Below are positions 1 through 6,929 of a DNA stretch of 64,000 nt, piece by piece (the stretch's first letter is position 1; each line of letters begins with the position of its first letter). The position numbers were made by a program, and so were the translations under genes. The DNA is from Paraburkholderia graminis C4D1M. GTDB lineage: Bacteria > Pseudomonadota > Gammaproteobacteria > Burkholderiales > Burkholderiaceae. The stretch lies in the NCBI RefSeq assembly GCF_000172415.1, contig NZ_ABLD01000011.1:124001-188000 (forward strand). Direction: 5' to 3'. The notes below the pieces were generated by a model. The model had not been told where the DNA came from, did not search any database, and worked only from the letters and a program-made list of their open reading frames with translations.

Positions 1-1
1 C

Positions 2-622
2 CAGGAAGAATTGCTCGATGCGCTCGCCGGATATCGCAAGCTCGATGATGGCGAGATAACGCTCGACGGTGCACCGATCGCTGTCCGCTCGCCGCGTGAG
101 ATGATCGACGCGGGCGTGTGTCTGGTGCCGAACGATCGGCATCGGCAGGGACTGTGGCTCGATCATTCGGTCGAGTTCAATCTCGCGCAAGTGGCGGCCA
201 ATTTTCAGCGCGAGCCGTGGCGTTTGCGAAGTGCTTCCATTCGCCAGTTGGTCGATTTTGCCGTGAAGCGTCTGCGGATCAAGACGTCCGACGCGCGACA
301 ACCGGTGCGTGCGCTGTCGGGCGGCAATCAGCAAAAGGTCGTGATAGGCCGCTGGCTCGATCGCCGAATCAAGGTGCTGCTGCTGAGCGATCCGACCAAG
401 GGCGTCGATGTGATCGCGCGCAAGGAGATCTACGAAGCGATCGGCGCGCTGACCGAAGCGGGCGCGGCCGCGATCGTCTACGCATCCGACACCGATGAAC
501 TGCTCGCCGTTTGCGACCGCCTGATCGTGATGTACGAAGGCCGCGTGGTCGCGCAACTCGAAGGACCCGACATGAACGAAGCCCGCGTCATGAGCGCGCT
601 GTTCGGCAGGAGCGCCGCATGA
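2..622 (+). CDS. sugar-type ABC transporter ATP-binding protein (C-terminal part, cut by window edge)
   Basis: C-terminal portion of a CUT2-type (RbsA/XylG-like) double-domain ATPase that would energise import through the two permeases that follow. The frame is open at the window edge, so the first nucleotide-binding domain lies outside. The signature SGGNQQKV is encoded near 316-339 and the Walker B region reads LLLSDPTKGVD. The family usually has LLLDEPTRG or LLLNDPTRG, so the Walker B Asp is Ser and the catalytic Glu is Asp here; second domains of this family are often degenerate. The stop overlaps the next start in ATGA, so the three genes form one operon. The substrate cannot be read; the binding protein must lie upstream, outside the window. 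Confidence 0.9.
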   Translation, partial: QEELLDALAGYRKLDDGEITLDGAPIAVRSPREMIDAGVCLVPNDRHRQGLWLDHSVEFNLAQVAANFQREPWRLRSASIRQLVDFAVKRLRIKTSDARQPVRALSGGNQQKVVIGRWLDRRIKVLLLSDPTKGVDVIARKEIYEAIGALTEAGAAAIVYASDTDELLAVCDRLIVMYEGRVVAQLEGPDMNEARVMSALFGRSAA

Positions 623-1625
623 AAGCCGGCCTGACCGAACGACTTCAGCCTGCGCGCGAGCAGCCCGTCCACGGTTTGCGTCAATGCATTCACGCGATCA
701 CGTCACGCAACAGCAGTGCGTTGCCGGGCGTCGCGATGCTGCTGATCGTGCTGGCCTGCAATGCGTTTCTTCAGCCCGATTTCTTCAGCGCCGATTCGCT
801 GTCGAGCAACCTGCAAACGCGGCGCCCGTGATTCTCGTCTGCATGGCGCAGGCGGTGATCGTGCTGCTCGGCGAGCTGGATCTTTCAGTGGGGTCCGGGA
901 TCTCGCTGATCAATTGCGTGCTCGCCGCGGTGCCGTCGCTCACCGGCTGGGGCACGGCGGCGACCTGCGTCGCGGCGCTTGTCATCGCGGTTGCGGCGGG
1001 TGTCTGCAACGGCTTGCTGGTCGGCTACCTGCGGCAAAGCGCGCTGATCGCGACGTTCGCCACCGGCGCGATCTGGTTCGGCGGCGCCCTGCTGCTGATG
1101 CCGCAGCCCGGCGGCGCAGTGCCGGAAATACTCGGCGAGTGGTTTGCGATGCGCGTCGGCGTGTTTCCGCTTGCGGCCATTCCGGTGCTCGCGGCGTGCG
1201 CGTTGTGGGCGCTGCTGCAACGTCATCGCTTCGGACGCCGATTGATCGCGACCGGCAGTTCGGCGGATGCGGTGTTCAAGTCCGGCGTCGATACGCGGCT
1301 TGTCAAGCTGCTCGGCTATGTGCTCGCGTGGCTGTTCGTGTTCGGCGCGGCGCTTTGCATCTCCGCGCAAACCTCGTCGGGCGATGCGCGCCTCGGCTTG
1401 CCGTACACGTTGAATTCGGTGGCAGCGGTCGTGATCGGCGGGATTTCGCTCGCGGGCGGACGCGGCTCGATGCTCGGCGCGATCTGCGGCGCGCTGGTGC
1501 TCGTGCTGATCGGCAACGTCGTCTACTTCGCGGGCATTCCGAGCAACTATCAGGAAGTGTTCAAGGGCGCGGTGATTCTGCTCGCGCTCGGTTGCACTTT
1601 CATCGGCGCGAGGAAACCGGCATGA
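619..1625 (+). pseudogene. sugar ABC transporter permease, interrupted by a one-base frameshift
   Basis: Inner-membrane permease of the RbsC/BPD_transp_2 family. Translation begins at the ATG at 619, overlapping the ATPase stop, and runs in frame to a stop at 829-831. The family sequence then continues, one base out of phase, as APVILVCMAQAVIVLL and on through the conserved ELDLSVG motif to 1625. The junction is at 814-818 (CAAAC). One more A would give L-Q-N-A-A-P-V-I and a 335-residue intact protein with the usual multiple membrane segments. Either the gene is a recent pseudogene or one A of a homopolymer was lost in sequencing. The downstream part shows no other damage, which favours a recent or artefactual event. 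Confidence 0.85.
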
Positions 1626-2590
1626 GCGCGACGCTGACTTCCCGGCGCATGTTGCTGCTGGTGCTCGTCGTTCTCGTGATGGTCGGCGGACAGTGGGCGG
1701 TGCCCGGCTTTACGAACGCGGACCAGTTGGGCAACCAGTTGAAGATTGCCACTTTCCTCGGCCTCTTCGGCATCTCGCAGACGCTCGCGATGATGGCCGG
1801 CGGCCAGGGGCTCGACCTCTCGGTCGGCGCGGTCGCGACGTTGGGCGGGATCATCGGCGCGGCGGTGATCAATGTGGGGCCAGCGGGTTTGCCCGTTGGC
1901 TTGCCGCTCGCGTTTTTTGCGGCGGCGTTGTGCGGCGCGGTGGTCGGTGTGATCAACGGTTGCGGGATCACGGTGTTCAAAGTGCCGCCGCTGGTGATGA
2001 CGCTCGCAATGGCGAGTCTGGTCGACGGCGGTTTGATCGTGTGGTCGTCGCTCATGCATGTGAATACCGCGGCCAGTGCGACGCTCGTTGCGCTCGCCGG
2101 ACGTAGCGTGGCAGGCGTACCGACCGTCGCCGTGTTGTGGCTCGTCGCCGGCACTGCGGTCTGGTGGTTTCTGGATCGCTCCGCATGGGGACGCCGCCTG
2201 ATGGCGACCGGCGCGAATCCCACCGCCGCCCTGCTCACCGGCACTCGCGTGCGAGCGGTGCGCATCGCGGCTTATACGGCGAGCGCGATGATTGCCGCGC
2301 TGACCGGCGTGCTGCTGGTGGGCTACGTCGGCCAGGCGTTTCTCGGACTCGGCAGCGGCTATGTGCTGACGAGTGTCGTGGTGGCGGTGATCGGCGGCGT
2401 CTCGCTGGGCGGCGGACGCGGCGATTACATCGCGGTGGCGATTGCCGCGCTGTTCATCACCGCGCTGACCAGTTTGCTGACCGCGCTGCAGATCGGCGAG
2501 GCCGGACGTCAGTGCATCTTCGGCGCAACGCTGATCGTGTTTCTGACGATGAACGGCTGGTCGGTCGGACGTCGGGCGATGGCGGCTTGA
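1622..2590 (+). CDS. sugar ABC transporter permease
   Basis: Second RbsC-type inner-membrane permease, 322 residues with about eight to ten hydrophobic segments. The conserved GQGLDLSVGAV motif lies near residue 60 and VIGGVSLGGGRGD near residue 260; the second is the usual cytoplasmic loop that contacts the ATPase. Start ATG at 1622 overlaps the preceding stop in ATGA, so it is translationally coupled to the frameshifted permease. Together the two permeases would form a heterodimeric channel. A weak hairpin follows the stop. Substrate unknown; family members carry ribose, xylose, autoinducer-2 and other small sugars. Confidence 0.9.
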   Translation: MSATLTSRRMLLLVLVVLVMVGGQWAVPGFTNADQLGNQLKIATFLGLFGISQTLAMMAGGQGLDLSVGAVATLGGIIGAAVINVGPAGLPVGLPLAFFAAALCGAVVGVINGCGITVFKVPPLVMTLAMASLVDGGLIVWSSLMHVNTAASATLVALAGRSVAGVPTVAVLWLVAGTAVWWFLDRSAWGRRLMATGANPTAALLTGTRVRAVRIAAYTASAMIAALTGVLLVGYVGQAFLGLGSGYVLTSVVVAVIGGVSLGGGRGDYIAVAIAALFITALTSLLTALQIGEAGRQCIFGATLIVFLTMNGWSVGRRAMAA

Positions 2591-2595
2591 TGCGG

Positions 2596-2625
2596 GCATC
2601 GTCCTGCGGGCGATGCAGCGGTTTT
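2596..2625 (+). terminator. weak candidate terminator after the permease operon
   Basis: GCATCG (2596-2601) can pair with CGATGC (2611-2616) across a 9-nt loop, followed shortly by TTTTC. The stem is short and the T run is broken, so this is only a candidate for ending the ABC operon. Confidence 0.3.
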
Positions 2626-2759
2626 CTACGGCCAATACCACATCCATCACCGCGGCGTTTGGAGAAACCGGCGCACACATTTAAGGCACGTAGGGTCGCT
2701 CACAACCATTCACCGAACCAGGCCGCGCCGCAGCCGAAACCAGGACTAAAAAGCGCGCG

Positions 2760-2792
2760 AAAAAAAACCCGCCGGGTGGAGTGGCCGGCGAG
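2760..2792 (-). terminator. intrinsic terminator of the peptide operon
   Basis: On the minus strand CTCGCCGG (2792-2785) pairs with CCGGCGGG (2775-2768), eight pairs with one G-T, 9-nt loop, directly followed by eight T residues (2767-2760). This is a textbook rho-independent terminator, placed to end transcription coming from the four peptide genes. Confidence 0.85.
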
Positions 2793-3020
2793 CCCTTAGA
2801 TCCAAACCTCGGTGACAAGTCCGGAGAGTTCGGAAGGATAACGAACTAGGGTGACTGGATCAACCGCTTGGTCCTGCCACTACGCTCCCCTTGTTATGAA
2901 ACGGTCAACGAGACAGCGCGCGCTATCCTGTCGACGACGCTTGCCGCCCCCGACGCTGCGGAAAGCCCGCGTCACGCGATCGGGCCTTGCCCCTTGGGCG
3001 CAACGCTCAATCCCTTCGAC

Positions 3021-3254
3021 TCATGCCTTCGCGAACTGCAGACCGCCGAAATTCTGGATCGTCGGAATCTCGACCTTCGTGTACGTGTCGATCTGCGTGA
3101 CCGGTGCGACGACGATAGCAGGGCTGGCGAAGCCGCCGCCATAGGCAGCATTGAAGTTGCCGAAGTTGAAGTTGCTGCCGCCGCGTACAGCGCACAGGGC
3201 CTTGGCGGAGAGGTGTTCGGTATGGGCGATGTCTTTGATGGTGAGCGAGGTCAT
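3021..3254 (-). CDS. double-glycine-leader peptide, copy 4 in transcription order
   Basis: 77-residue peptide of unknown function, most diverged of the four paralogues. Residues 15-26 (LSAKALCAVRGG) match the double-glycine leader pattern LSxxxLxxVxGG used by peptides that are cleaved and exported by C39-peptidase ABC transporters; Leu at -12 and -7, Val at -4 and Gly-Gly at -2/-1 all fit. The predicted mature part of 51 residues begins SNFNFGN, is rich in Gly, Asn and aromatic residues and ends FAKA. The leader has a Cys in place of Ser at residue 21. The mature part differs by Phe for Tyr, AI for GV and Ile for Thr. Ribosome site AGGAGA precedes the ATG. No transporter or modifying enzyme is adjacent. 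Confidence 0.75.
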   Translation of the reverse strand: MTSLTIKDIAHTEHLSAKALCAVRGGSNFNFGNFNAAYGGGFASPAIVVAPVTQIDTYTKVEIPTIQNFGGLQFAKA

Positions 3255-3309
3255 GGTAGGTCTCCTGGAGCTGTTTCTCTGTTTCGGTTTGGAAGTACGG
3301 TCGGCGTGC

Positions 3310-3338
3310 CGTCAGGGAGAGCGCTGCTCTCCCTGACG
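3310..3338. other. perfect 13-bp inverted repeat between peptide genes
   Basis: CGTCAGGGAGAGC and its exact complement around a 3-nt loop, 6 nt after the stop of the 3345-3578 gene. No T run follows, so it is more likely a processing, stabilising or attenuating hairpin than a full terminator. Confidence 0.7.
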
Positions 3339-3344
3339 CTTAAC

Positions 3345-3578
3345 TCACGCCTTGGCGAACTGGAAGCCGCCGAAGTTCTGGATCGTCGGGATCTCGACCT
3401 TCGTGTACGTGTCGGTCTGCGTGACCGGTGCCACGACGACGCCCGGGCTGGCGAAGCCGCCGCCATAAGCAGCATTGAGGTTGCCGGCGTTGTAGTTGCT
3501 GCCGCCGCGTACAGCGGACAGAGCCTTGGCGGACAGGTCTTCGGTGCGGGCGATGTCTTTGATGGTCAGTGAGGTCAT
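3345..3578 (-). CDS. double-glycine-leader peptide, copy 3
   Basis: 77 residues. The leader MTSLTIKDIARTEDLSAKAL leads into SAVRGG, with cleavage expected after Gly26. The mature part starts SNYNAGNLN and contains an AYGGGFASPG stretch, a T/V-rich middle (APVTQTDTYTKVEIPTI) and an aromatic end (NFGGFQFAKA). No cysteine is present in the mature part, so disulphide or lanthionine bridges are excluded. A longer frame upstream of the ATG at 3578 only reads through the spacer hairpin; the ATG preceded by AGGAGA is the start because all four copies share it exactly. Function unknown: secreted bacteriocin-like, signalling or surface peptide are all possible. Confidence 0.8.
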   Translation of the reverse strand: MTSLTIKDIARTEDLSAKALSAVRGGSNYNAGNLNAAYGGGFASPGVVVAPVTQTDTYTKVEIPTIQNFGGFQFAKA

Positions 3579-3635
3579 GGTAAGTCTCCTGAGATGTTTC
3601 TCTGTTTCGGGTTGGAAGTACGTTTGGCGAGCTAG

Positions 3636-3656
3636 GGGGAGAGCGCCACTCTCCCC
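3636..3656. other. inverted repeat between peptide genes
   Basis: GGGGAGAG and CTCTCCCC around a 5-nt loop, about 10 nt beyond the stop of the 3667-3900 gene on the minus strand. Same position and similar core (GGGAGAG) as the hairpins at 3310-3338 and 3960-3978. Confidence 0.65.
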
Positions 3657-3666
3657 GGCGCTTAAC

Positions 3667-3900
3667 TCACGCCTTCGCGAACTGGAAGCCGCCGAAATTC
3701 TGGATCGTCGGGATCTCGACCTTCGTGTACGTGTCGGTCTGCGTGACCGGTGCCGCGACGACGCCCGGGCTGGCGAAGCCGCCGCCATAAGCAGCGTTGA
3801 GGTTGCCGAGGTTGTAGTTGCTGCCGCCGCGTACAGCGGACAGAGCCTTGGCGGACAGGTCTTCGGTGTGGGCGATGTCTTTGATGGTGAGCGAGGTCAT
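3667..3900 (-). CDS. double-glycine-leader peptide, copy 2
   Basis: 77 residues, nearly identical to the copy at 3345-3578. It differs in leader residue 11 (His for Arg), in the mature start SNYNLGNLN, and at one Val/Ala site in the VVAAPVTQ segment. The double-glycine motif LSAKALSAVRGG is intact. Ribosome site CAGGAGA lies 8 nt before the ATG at 3900. Differences between copies fall at a few mature-part positions while the C-terminal half is almost invariant, which argues for a conserved function of that half. Confidence 0.8.
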   Translation of the reverse strand: MTSLTIKDIAHTEDLSAKALSAVRGGSNYNLGNLNAAYGGGFASPGVVAAPVTQTDTYTKVEIPTIQNFGGFQFAKA

Positions 3901-3959
3901 GGTAAGTCTCCTGAGATGTTTCTCTGTTTCGGGTTTGGAAGTACGGTTCGGCAAGCAAA

Positions 3960-3978
3960 GGGAGAGCGCCGCTCTCCC
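3960..3978. other. inverted repeat between peptide genes
   Basis: GGGAGAGC and GCTCTCCC around a 3-nt loop, placed just after the stop of the first peptide gene (3990-4223) on the minus strand. Part of the same hairpin series as 3310-3338 and 3636-3656. Confidence 0.65.
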
Positions 3979-3989
3979 CGGCGCTTAAC

Positions 3990-4223
3990 TCACGCCTTGG
4001 CGAACTGCAGGCCGCCGAAGTTCATGATCGTCGGGATCTCGACCTTCGTGTACGTGTCGGTCTGCGTGACCGGTGCGACGACGACGCCCGGGCTGGCGAA
4101 GCCGCCGCCATAAGCGGCATTGACGTTGCCGACGTTGTAGTTGCTGCCGCCGCGTACAGCGGACAGAGCCTTGGCGGACAGGTCTTCGGAATGGGCGATG
4201 TCTTTGATGATCAGCGAGGTCAT
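3990..4223 (-). CDS. double-glycine-leader peptide, copy 1 (promoter-proximal)
   Basis: 77 residues; first gene of the array. Leader begins MTSLIIKDIAHSEDLSAKAL and ends SAVRGG; predicted mature peptide starts SNYNVGNVN and ends NFGGLQFAKA. It has Met in IPTIMNFGG where the others have Gln. Ribosome site CAGGAGA is 8 nt before the ATG at 4223. It lies about 58 nt downstream of the expected start site of the sigma-54-like promoter at 4292-4307. I recognise a general Burkholderia type of small MTSLTIKD...VRGG peptides but know no assigned function. Confidence 0.8.
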   Translation of the reverse strand: MTSLIIKDIAHSEDLSAKALSAVRGGSNYNVGNVNAAYGGGFASPGVVVAPVTQTDTYTKVEIPTIMNFGGLQFAKA

Positions 4224-4555
4224 GGTAAATCTCCTGTGAGGGTCTTCAGTCTGGAAGGAAGAGCACTATTCGTTGCGCTCACAGGGGTATTTGCACAGGG
4301 TATGCCAGGCTTAATCGCGCAAGGCGGATATAGGCATCCAAGCCGCTGAAAACAAAGGGGAATTAAAAATTTACCAGCAGGCTTTTCAAGCGCTTTCGGT
4401 ATGCGACGGGGAGAAAGGTGTCGTGCCGTAGCAAACAGGTTTTTGAGGACTGTCTGCGTTGCGAAAACAGCGGCGGGGTTTTGGTAATTCGCGACGCACC
4501 CGGTGGTGTGCGCATATCGTTCGTGCGACGTGACACGGCGCGCTTGCCGTCTTGC
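4224..4555. other. intergenic region upstream of the peptide array
   Basis: Contains the leader and sigma-54-like promoter of the array (4292-4307) and AT-richer sequence up to about 4380 that could hold activator sites. The rest, up to the end of the HxlR gene at 4556, shows no convincing gene; frames here are short and lack ribosome sites. Confidence 0.5.
4292..4307 (-). promoter_or_regulatory. sigma-54-type -24/-12 promoter of the peptide array
   Basis: Minus strand reads TGGCATACCCTGTGCA. The sigma-54 consensus is TGGCAC-N5-TTGCA; the obligatory GG and GC are exactly ten bases apart and only two consensus positions differ. It sits about 70 nt before the first ATG, a suitable distance. 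No enhancer-binding protein gene is nearby. Confidence 0.55.
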
Positions 4556-5023
4556 TTATTCCTTGCTCTCAGGAAACATACATCCGCCATTGCGGATCAG
4601 CGCCTTCACATCTTCGCTCACCTGCATGGGGTTTCGATTTAATCGGGCAACGAACTCCTTGCAGCGCCGCACGTACGACTTCGAATCGTGCTTCGCGCTC
4701 CAAACGACTATGTTAAGCACGACGGGAATGAGGTCCAGGCCCTTCTCGGTCAGCGTGTAAAAGTCCTTCCGCCTGTCGTCGGCACTGGGTGCCCTCGAGA
4801 GAATTCCTTGCTCCTCAAGAAACGCAAGGCGCGAAGCAAGGACATTGGTCGCGATTCCCTCCTCCGATCTCAGGAACTCGCCATACGTCTTCTTGCCGGC
4901 AAAGACGATGTCGCGAATGATCAGGAGCGACCACCGGTCGCCGAAAACCTCCACGCCGTAGTTCACTGCGCAATGGGACCGAATGTCTTCTTTAGATGTC
5001 GTCTTCATGGATGTCGTCTTCAT
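4556..5023 (-). CDS. HxlR-family transcriptional regulator
   Basis: 155-residue winged-helix DNA-binding protein. The HxlR core is clear: GDRWSLLIIRDI near residues 29-40, then FLRSEEGIATNVLASRLAFL, then the wing with RKDFYTLTEKG. The N-terminus begins MKTTSMKTTSKED because the first 15 bases are duplicated in tandem, giving two possible starts (5023 or 5008). It is divergent from the oxidoreductase at 5150, and two 15-bp inverted repeats lie between them. Proteins of this family commonly control a divergent small redox operon, so it probably regulates the 5150-8008 genes and itself. Confidence 0.9.
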   Translation of the reverse strand: MKTTSMKTTSKEDIRSHCAVNYGVEVFGDRWSLLIIRDIVFAGKKTYGEFLRSEEGIATNVLASRLAFLEEQGILSRAPSADDRRKDFYTLTEKGLDLIPVVLNIVVWSAKHDSKSYVRRCKEFVARLNRNPMQVSEDVKALIRNGGCMFPESKE

Positions 5024-5041
5024 CGCTCGATATTAACATCG

Positions 5042-5056
5042 CTTGCATAACGCAAG
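5042..5056. promoter_or_regulatory. candidate HxlR operator, site 1
   Basis: CTTGCATAACGCAAG, a perfect 5-bp inverted repeat around 5 nt, in the divergent region. The same 15-bp layout recurs 31 bp away at 5073-5087, about three helical turns. Confidence 0.55.
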
Positions 5057-5072
5057 TAATTTGCGCCGTTTA

Positions 5073-5087
5073 CTTGTTTTTTGCAAG
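5073..5087. promoter_or_regulatory. candidate HxlR operator, site 2
   Basis: CTTGTTTTTTGCAAG, same CTTG-N7-CAAG frame as the site at 5042-5056, closer to the oxidoreductase start. It would place a repressor across that promoter. Confidence 0.55.
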
Positions 5088-5149
5088 CAATGTGTTTAGC
5101 ATGGTTGTTCGGGAGTACGAGCAGCACCCAACAAACCAGGAGGCTGCAT

Positions 5150-5785
5150 ATGAGCACTATCAGCATCATCGGCACAGGCGGCATGGCCGCAGCGATCGGC
5201 GGCCTCGCCGCGAAGGCGGGCCACACCGTCGAGGTGACGAGTCGCGACGCCGTCAAGGTGCGGACGCTCGCCGCGCAGATCGGAGCCGGCGCGACGACGG
5301 GCGCGTTCGGCGCCGCCCCGGCCGGGGACATTGTCATCCTGGCGGTTCCCTACTCCGCCGTTCTCGACGTGGTGAAGCAGTACGGCGAAGGGCTGGCAGG
5401 CAAGGTTCTTGTCGACATCACGAATCCGGTCGCCTCCGATCACACGAGCTTCGTGACCCCTGGAGACAGTTTCGGCGCGAAGGAGATCACTAAGGCCGCC
5501 CCTGCCGATGCGAAAGTCGTCAAGGCGTTCAACACCCAGTTCTCCCACGTCCTCGCGGCCGGTCCCGTCCCGGGCCACGCATTGGATGTGTTCATCGCCG
5601 GAGACGACGCGCACGCGAAGGCACGCGTCTCGGCGTTCATCGAGAGCCTCGGACTGCGTCCAATGGATACCGGGCCATTGCCAATGGCTAGGTCACTGGA
5701 GCACGCGTGCCTGCTGTCGCTGGGCCTCCTCGCCCACTCGGTCAAGCACACGAACTTCTCAATCGGCGTCAGCCTTCCCGGCTGA
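5150..5785 (+). CDS. NADPH-dependent F420 reductase-like oxidoreductase (first copy)
   Basis: 211-residue cytoplasmic Rossmann-fold protein of the F420-dependent NADP reductase-like family (COG2085). The nucleotide-binding loop IIGTGGMAAAIG is at residues 6-17; further family marks are VILAVPYSA, VDITNPVA and VVKAFNTQF. Start chosen at 5150 because AGGAGG lies 7 nt upstream; the longer frame has no such site. No cofactor-F420 genes are visible, so NADP(H) with another acceptor is likely. A paralogue lies at 6930-7550. The C-terminus here differs from that copy (LPMARSLEH in place of LHMAATLEA), and the last 20 residues are unlike it. Confidence 0.85.
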   Translation: MSTISIIGTGGMAAAIGGLAAKAGHTVEVTSRDAVKVRTLAAQIGAGATTGAFGAAPAGDIVILAVPYSAVLDVVKQYGEGLAGKVLVDITNPVASDHTSFVTPGDSFGAKEITKAAPADAKVVKAFNTQFSHVLAAGPVPGHALDVFIAGDDAHAKARVSAFIESLGLRPMDTGPLPMARSLEHACLLSLGLLAHSVKHTNFSIGVSLPG

Positions 5786-5837
5786 GTGCACCGGTATCAC
5801 CGCTTCCCGCATCACATTACTGATAAGGAACATTCAC

Positions 5838-6779
5838 ATGCAGGTTTTCGTCACCGGCGGGACCGGCCATTCCGGCCCGTACATCATCTCCGACCTCATC
5901 GCCGCAGGCCATCAGGTCACAGCCCTCGCTCGTTCGGACAAGGCGGCGGCTGCGGTGTCCGCACTTGGCGCGAAGCCGCGTCTCGGTAGCCTCGAGGATC
6001 TCGACGGCCTTAAAGAAGCGGCCGCCGCCGCCGACGGCGTCATCCATGTCGCGCACCGGCAAGACCTGATTCCGGTCGGCGGGATCAACGCCGTGGCCGA
6101 TGCGGAGCTTCAGATCATGCTCGCATATGGCGAGGCGCTGGCCGGAACCGGAAAGCCGCTGGTCTCATCGGGAAGCATCGGCTCGCCCGGCTGGGACAAC
6201 CTGGGCCGGCCGGCCACCGAGGAGGATCCGCCTCTTCCCGGCGGCGATCCCTACAGGAACACCTTGCGGGTCCGTAACATCGTGGAAACTACCGTAATCG
6301 GACTCGCGGAAAAAGGCGTGCGGTCTTCAGTCGTTCGGATTCCTGAAATCATGCACAGCGCGACCGATAATGCCGGCTTCCTTCCGCTGCTAATCGGGCT
6401 GGCGAAGGAAAAGGGTGTCGTCGGTTACCCCGGAGACGGTGCGAACAGGTGGGCCGCCGTGCACACGCGCGACGTCGCCACCGTGTTCCGCCTGGCGCTT
6501 GAGAAAGGCGCCGCCGGCAGAAGCTGGCACGCGGTTGCAGAGGGGAGCATTGCGTACCGCGAGATCGCCGAGGCCATCGGCAGTCGCTTGAATCTGCCCG
6601 CCGTACCCATTCCCGCGGACGTGCTGATGCTGCCTGGGTACTTCGGATTCCTTGCAAATCTGGTCACACTGGATACACCGGCGTCGAATGCGATCACGCG
6701 CGAGACGCTCGGCTGGACACCAACGCAGCCCGGCCTGTTTGCCGATATGGACAATGGTCACTACTTCCCTGCCGGCTGA
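5838..6779 (+). CDS. NAD(P)-dependent epimerase/dehydratase-like protein
   Basis: 313-residue extended SDR/NmrA-like protein. The N-terminal dinucleotide loop VTGGTGHSGPYI (residues 4-15) has the TGxxGxxG form typical of atypical/extended SDRs. GVIHVAH and a substrate-side region with YRNTLRVRN follow. The Tyr of YRNTLRVRN may take the place of the usual YxxxK, whose Lys is missing. Start at 5838 has AAGGAA 7 nt upstream. It lies 52 nt after the first F420-reductase-like gene, so it is probably co-transcribed. Substrate not determinable. Confidence 0.8.
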   Translation: MQVFVTGGTGHSGPYIISDLIAAGHQVTALARSDKAAAAVSALGAKPRLGSLEDLDGLKEAAAAADGVIHVAHRQDLIPVGGINAVADAELQIMLAYGEALAGTGKPLVSSGSIGSPGWDNLGRPATEEDPPLPGGDPYRNTLRVRNIVETTVIGLAEKGVRSSVVRIPEIMHSATDNAGFLPLLIGLAKEKGVVGYPGDGANRWAAVHTRDVATVFRLALEKGAAGRSWHAVAEGSIAYREIAEAIGSRLNLPAVPIPADVLMLPGYFGFLANLVTLDTPASNAITRETLGWTPTQPGLFADMDNGHYFPAG

Positions 6780-6808
6780 GTTGAGCGGACGGCAAGAACT
6801 CCCCCATC

Positions 6809-6859
6809 GCGCCGAGCCCGTCACGGAGTAGCAGGAAGGTGACGCAAGTGGCTCGGCGC
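6809..6859. other. long two-part stem-loop between genes
   Basis: GCGCCGAGCC (6809-6818) pairs with GGCTCGGCGC (6850-6859), and inside it CGTCAC (6819-6824) pairs with GTGACG (6839-6844). Sixteen base pairs with a 5-nt bulge. No T run follows. It lies 70 nt before the second F420-reductase-like gene and may modulate read-through or mRNA stability. Confidence 0.6.
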
Positions 6860-6929
6860 ACACGGAAAACATCATGGGCGAAGCCTCGTACAGATCACGG
6901 GCATACCCCAACTCAGAAGGATATTTGAC

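Larger units (their letters stand above)
2591..3020. other. intergenic region between ABC operon and peptide array
   Basis: Holds the weak plus-strand hairpin at 2596-2625 and a strong minus-strand intrinsic terminator at 2760-2792. Open frames across 2800-3020 are short, with no recognisable domain and no good ribosome site. I see no further gene, though the 228 bases between the last peptide stop and the terminator would be transcribed as a 3' tail. Confidence 0.5.
3021..4223 (-). repeat. tandem array of four peptide-gene units, about 323 bp each
   Basis: Four gene-plus-spacer units in the same orientation with starts at 4223, 3900, 3578 and 3254, periods of 323, 322 and 324 bp. Coding parts and ribosome sites are near identical between copies. 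The spacers carry a related inverted repeat after the first three genes in transcription order. The last unit (3021-3254) is the most diverged. The array is a product of repeated local duplication with some selection, since all four frames are intact. Confidence 0.9.

Noticed and set aside
1550..2680. 376-residue minus-strand open frame
   Set aside because: Antisense to the permease genes; low-complexity Arg/His/Ala composition.
3021..4223. CRISPR or satellite-repeat reading of the four-unit array
   Set aside because: Units are whole genes with ribosome sites and intact frames; variation is mostly conservative at codon level.
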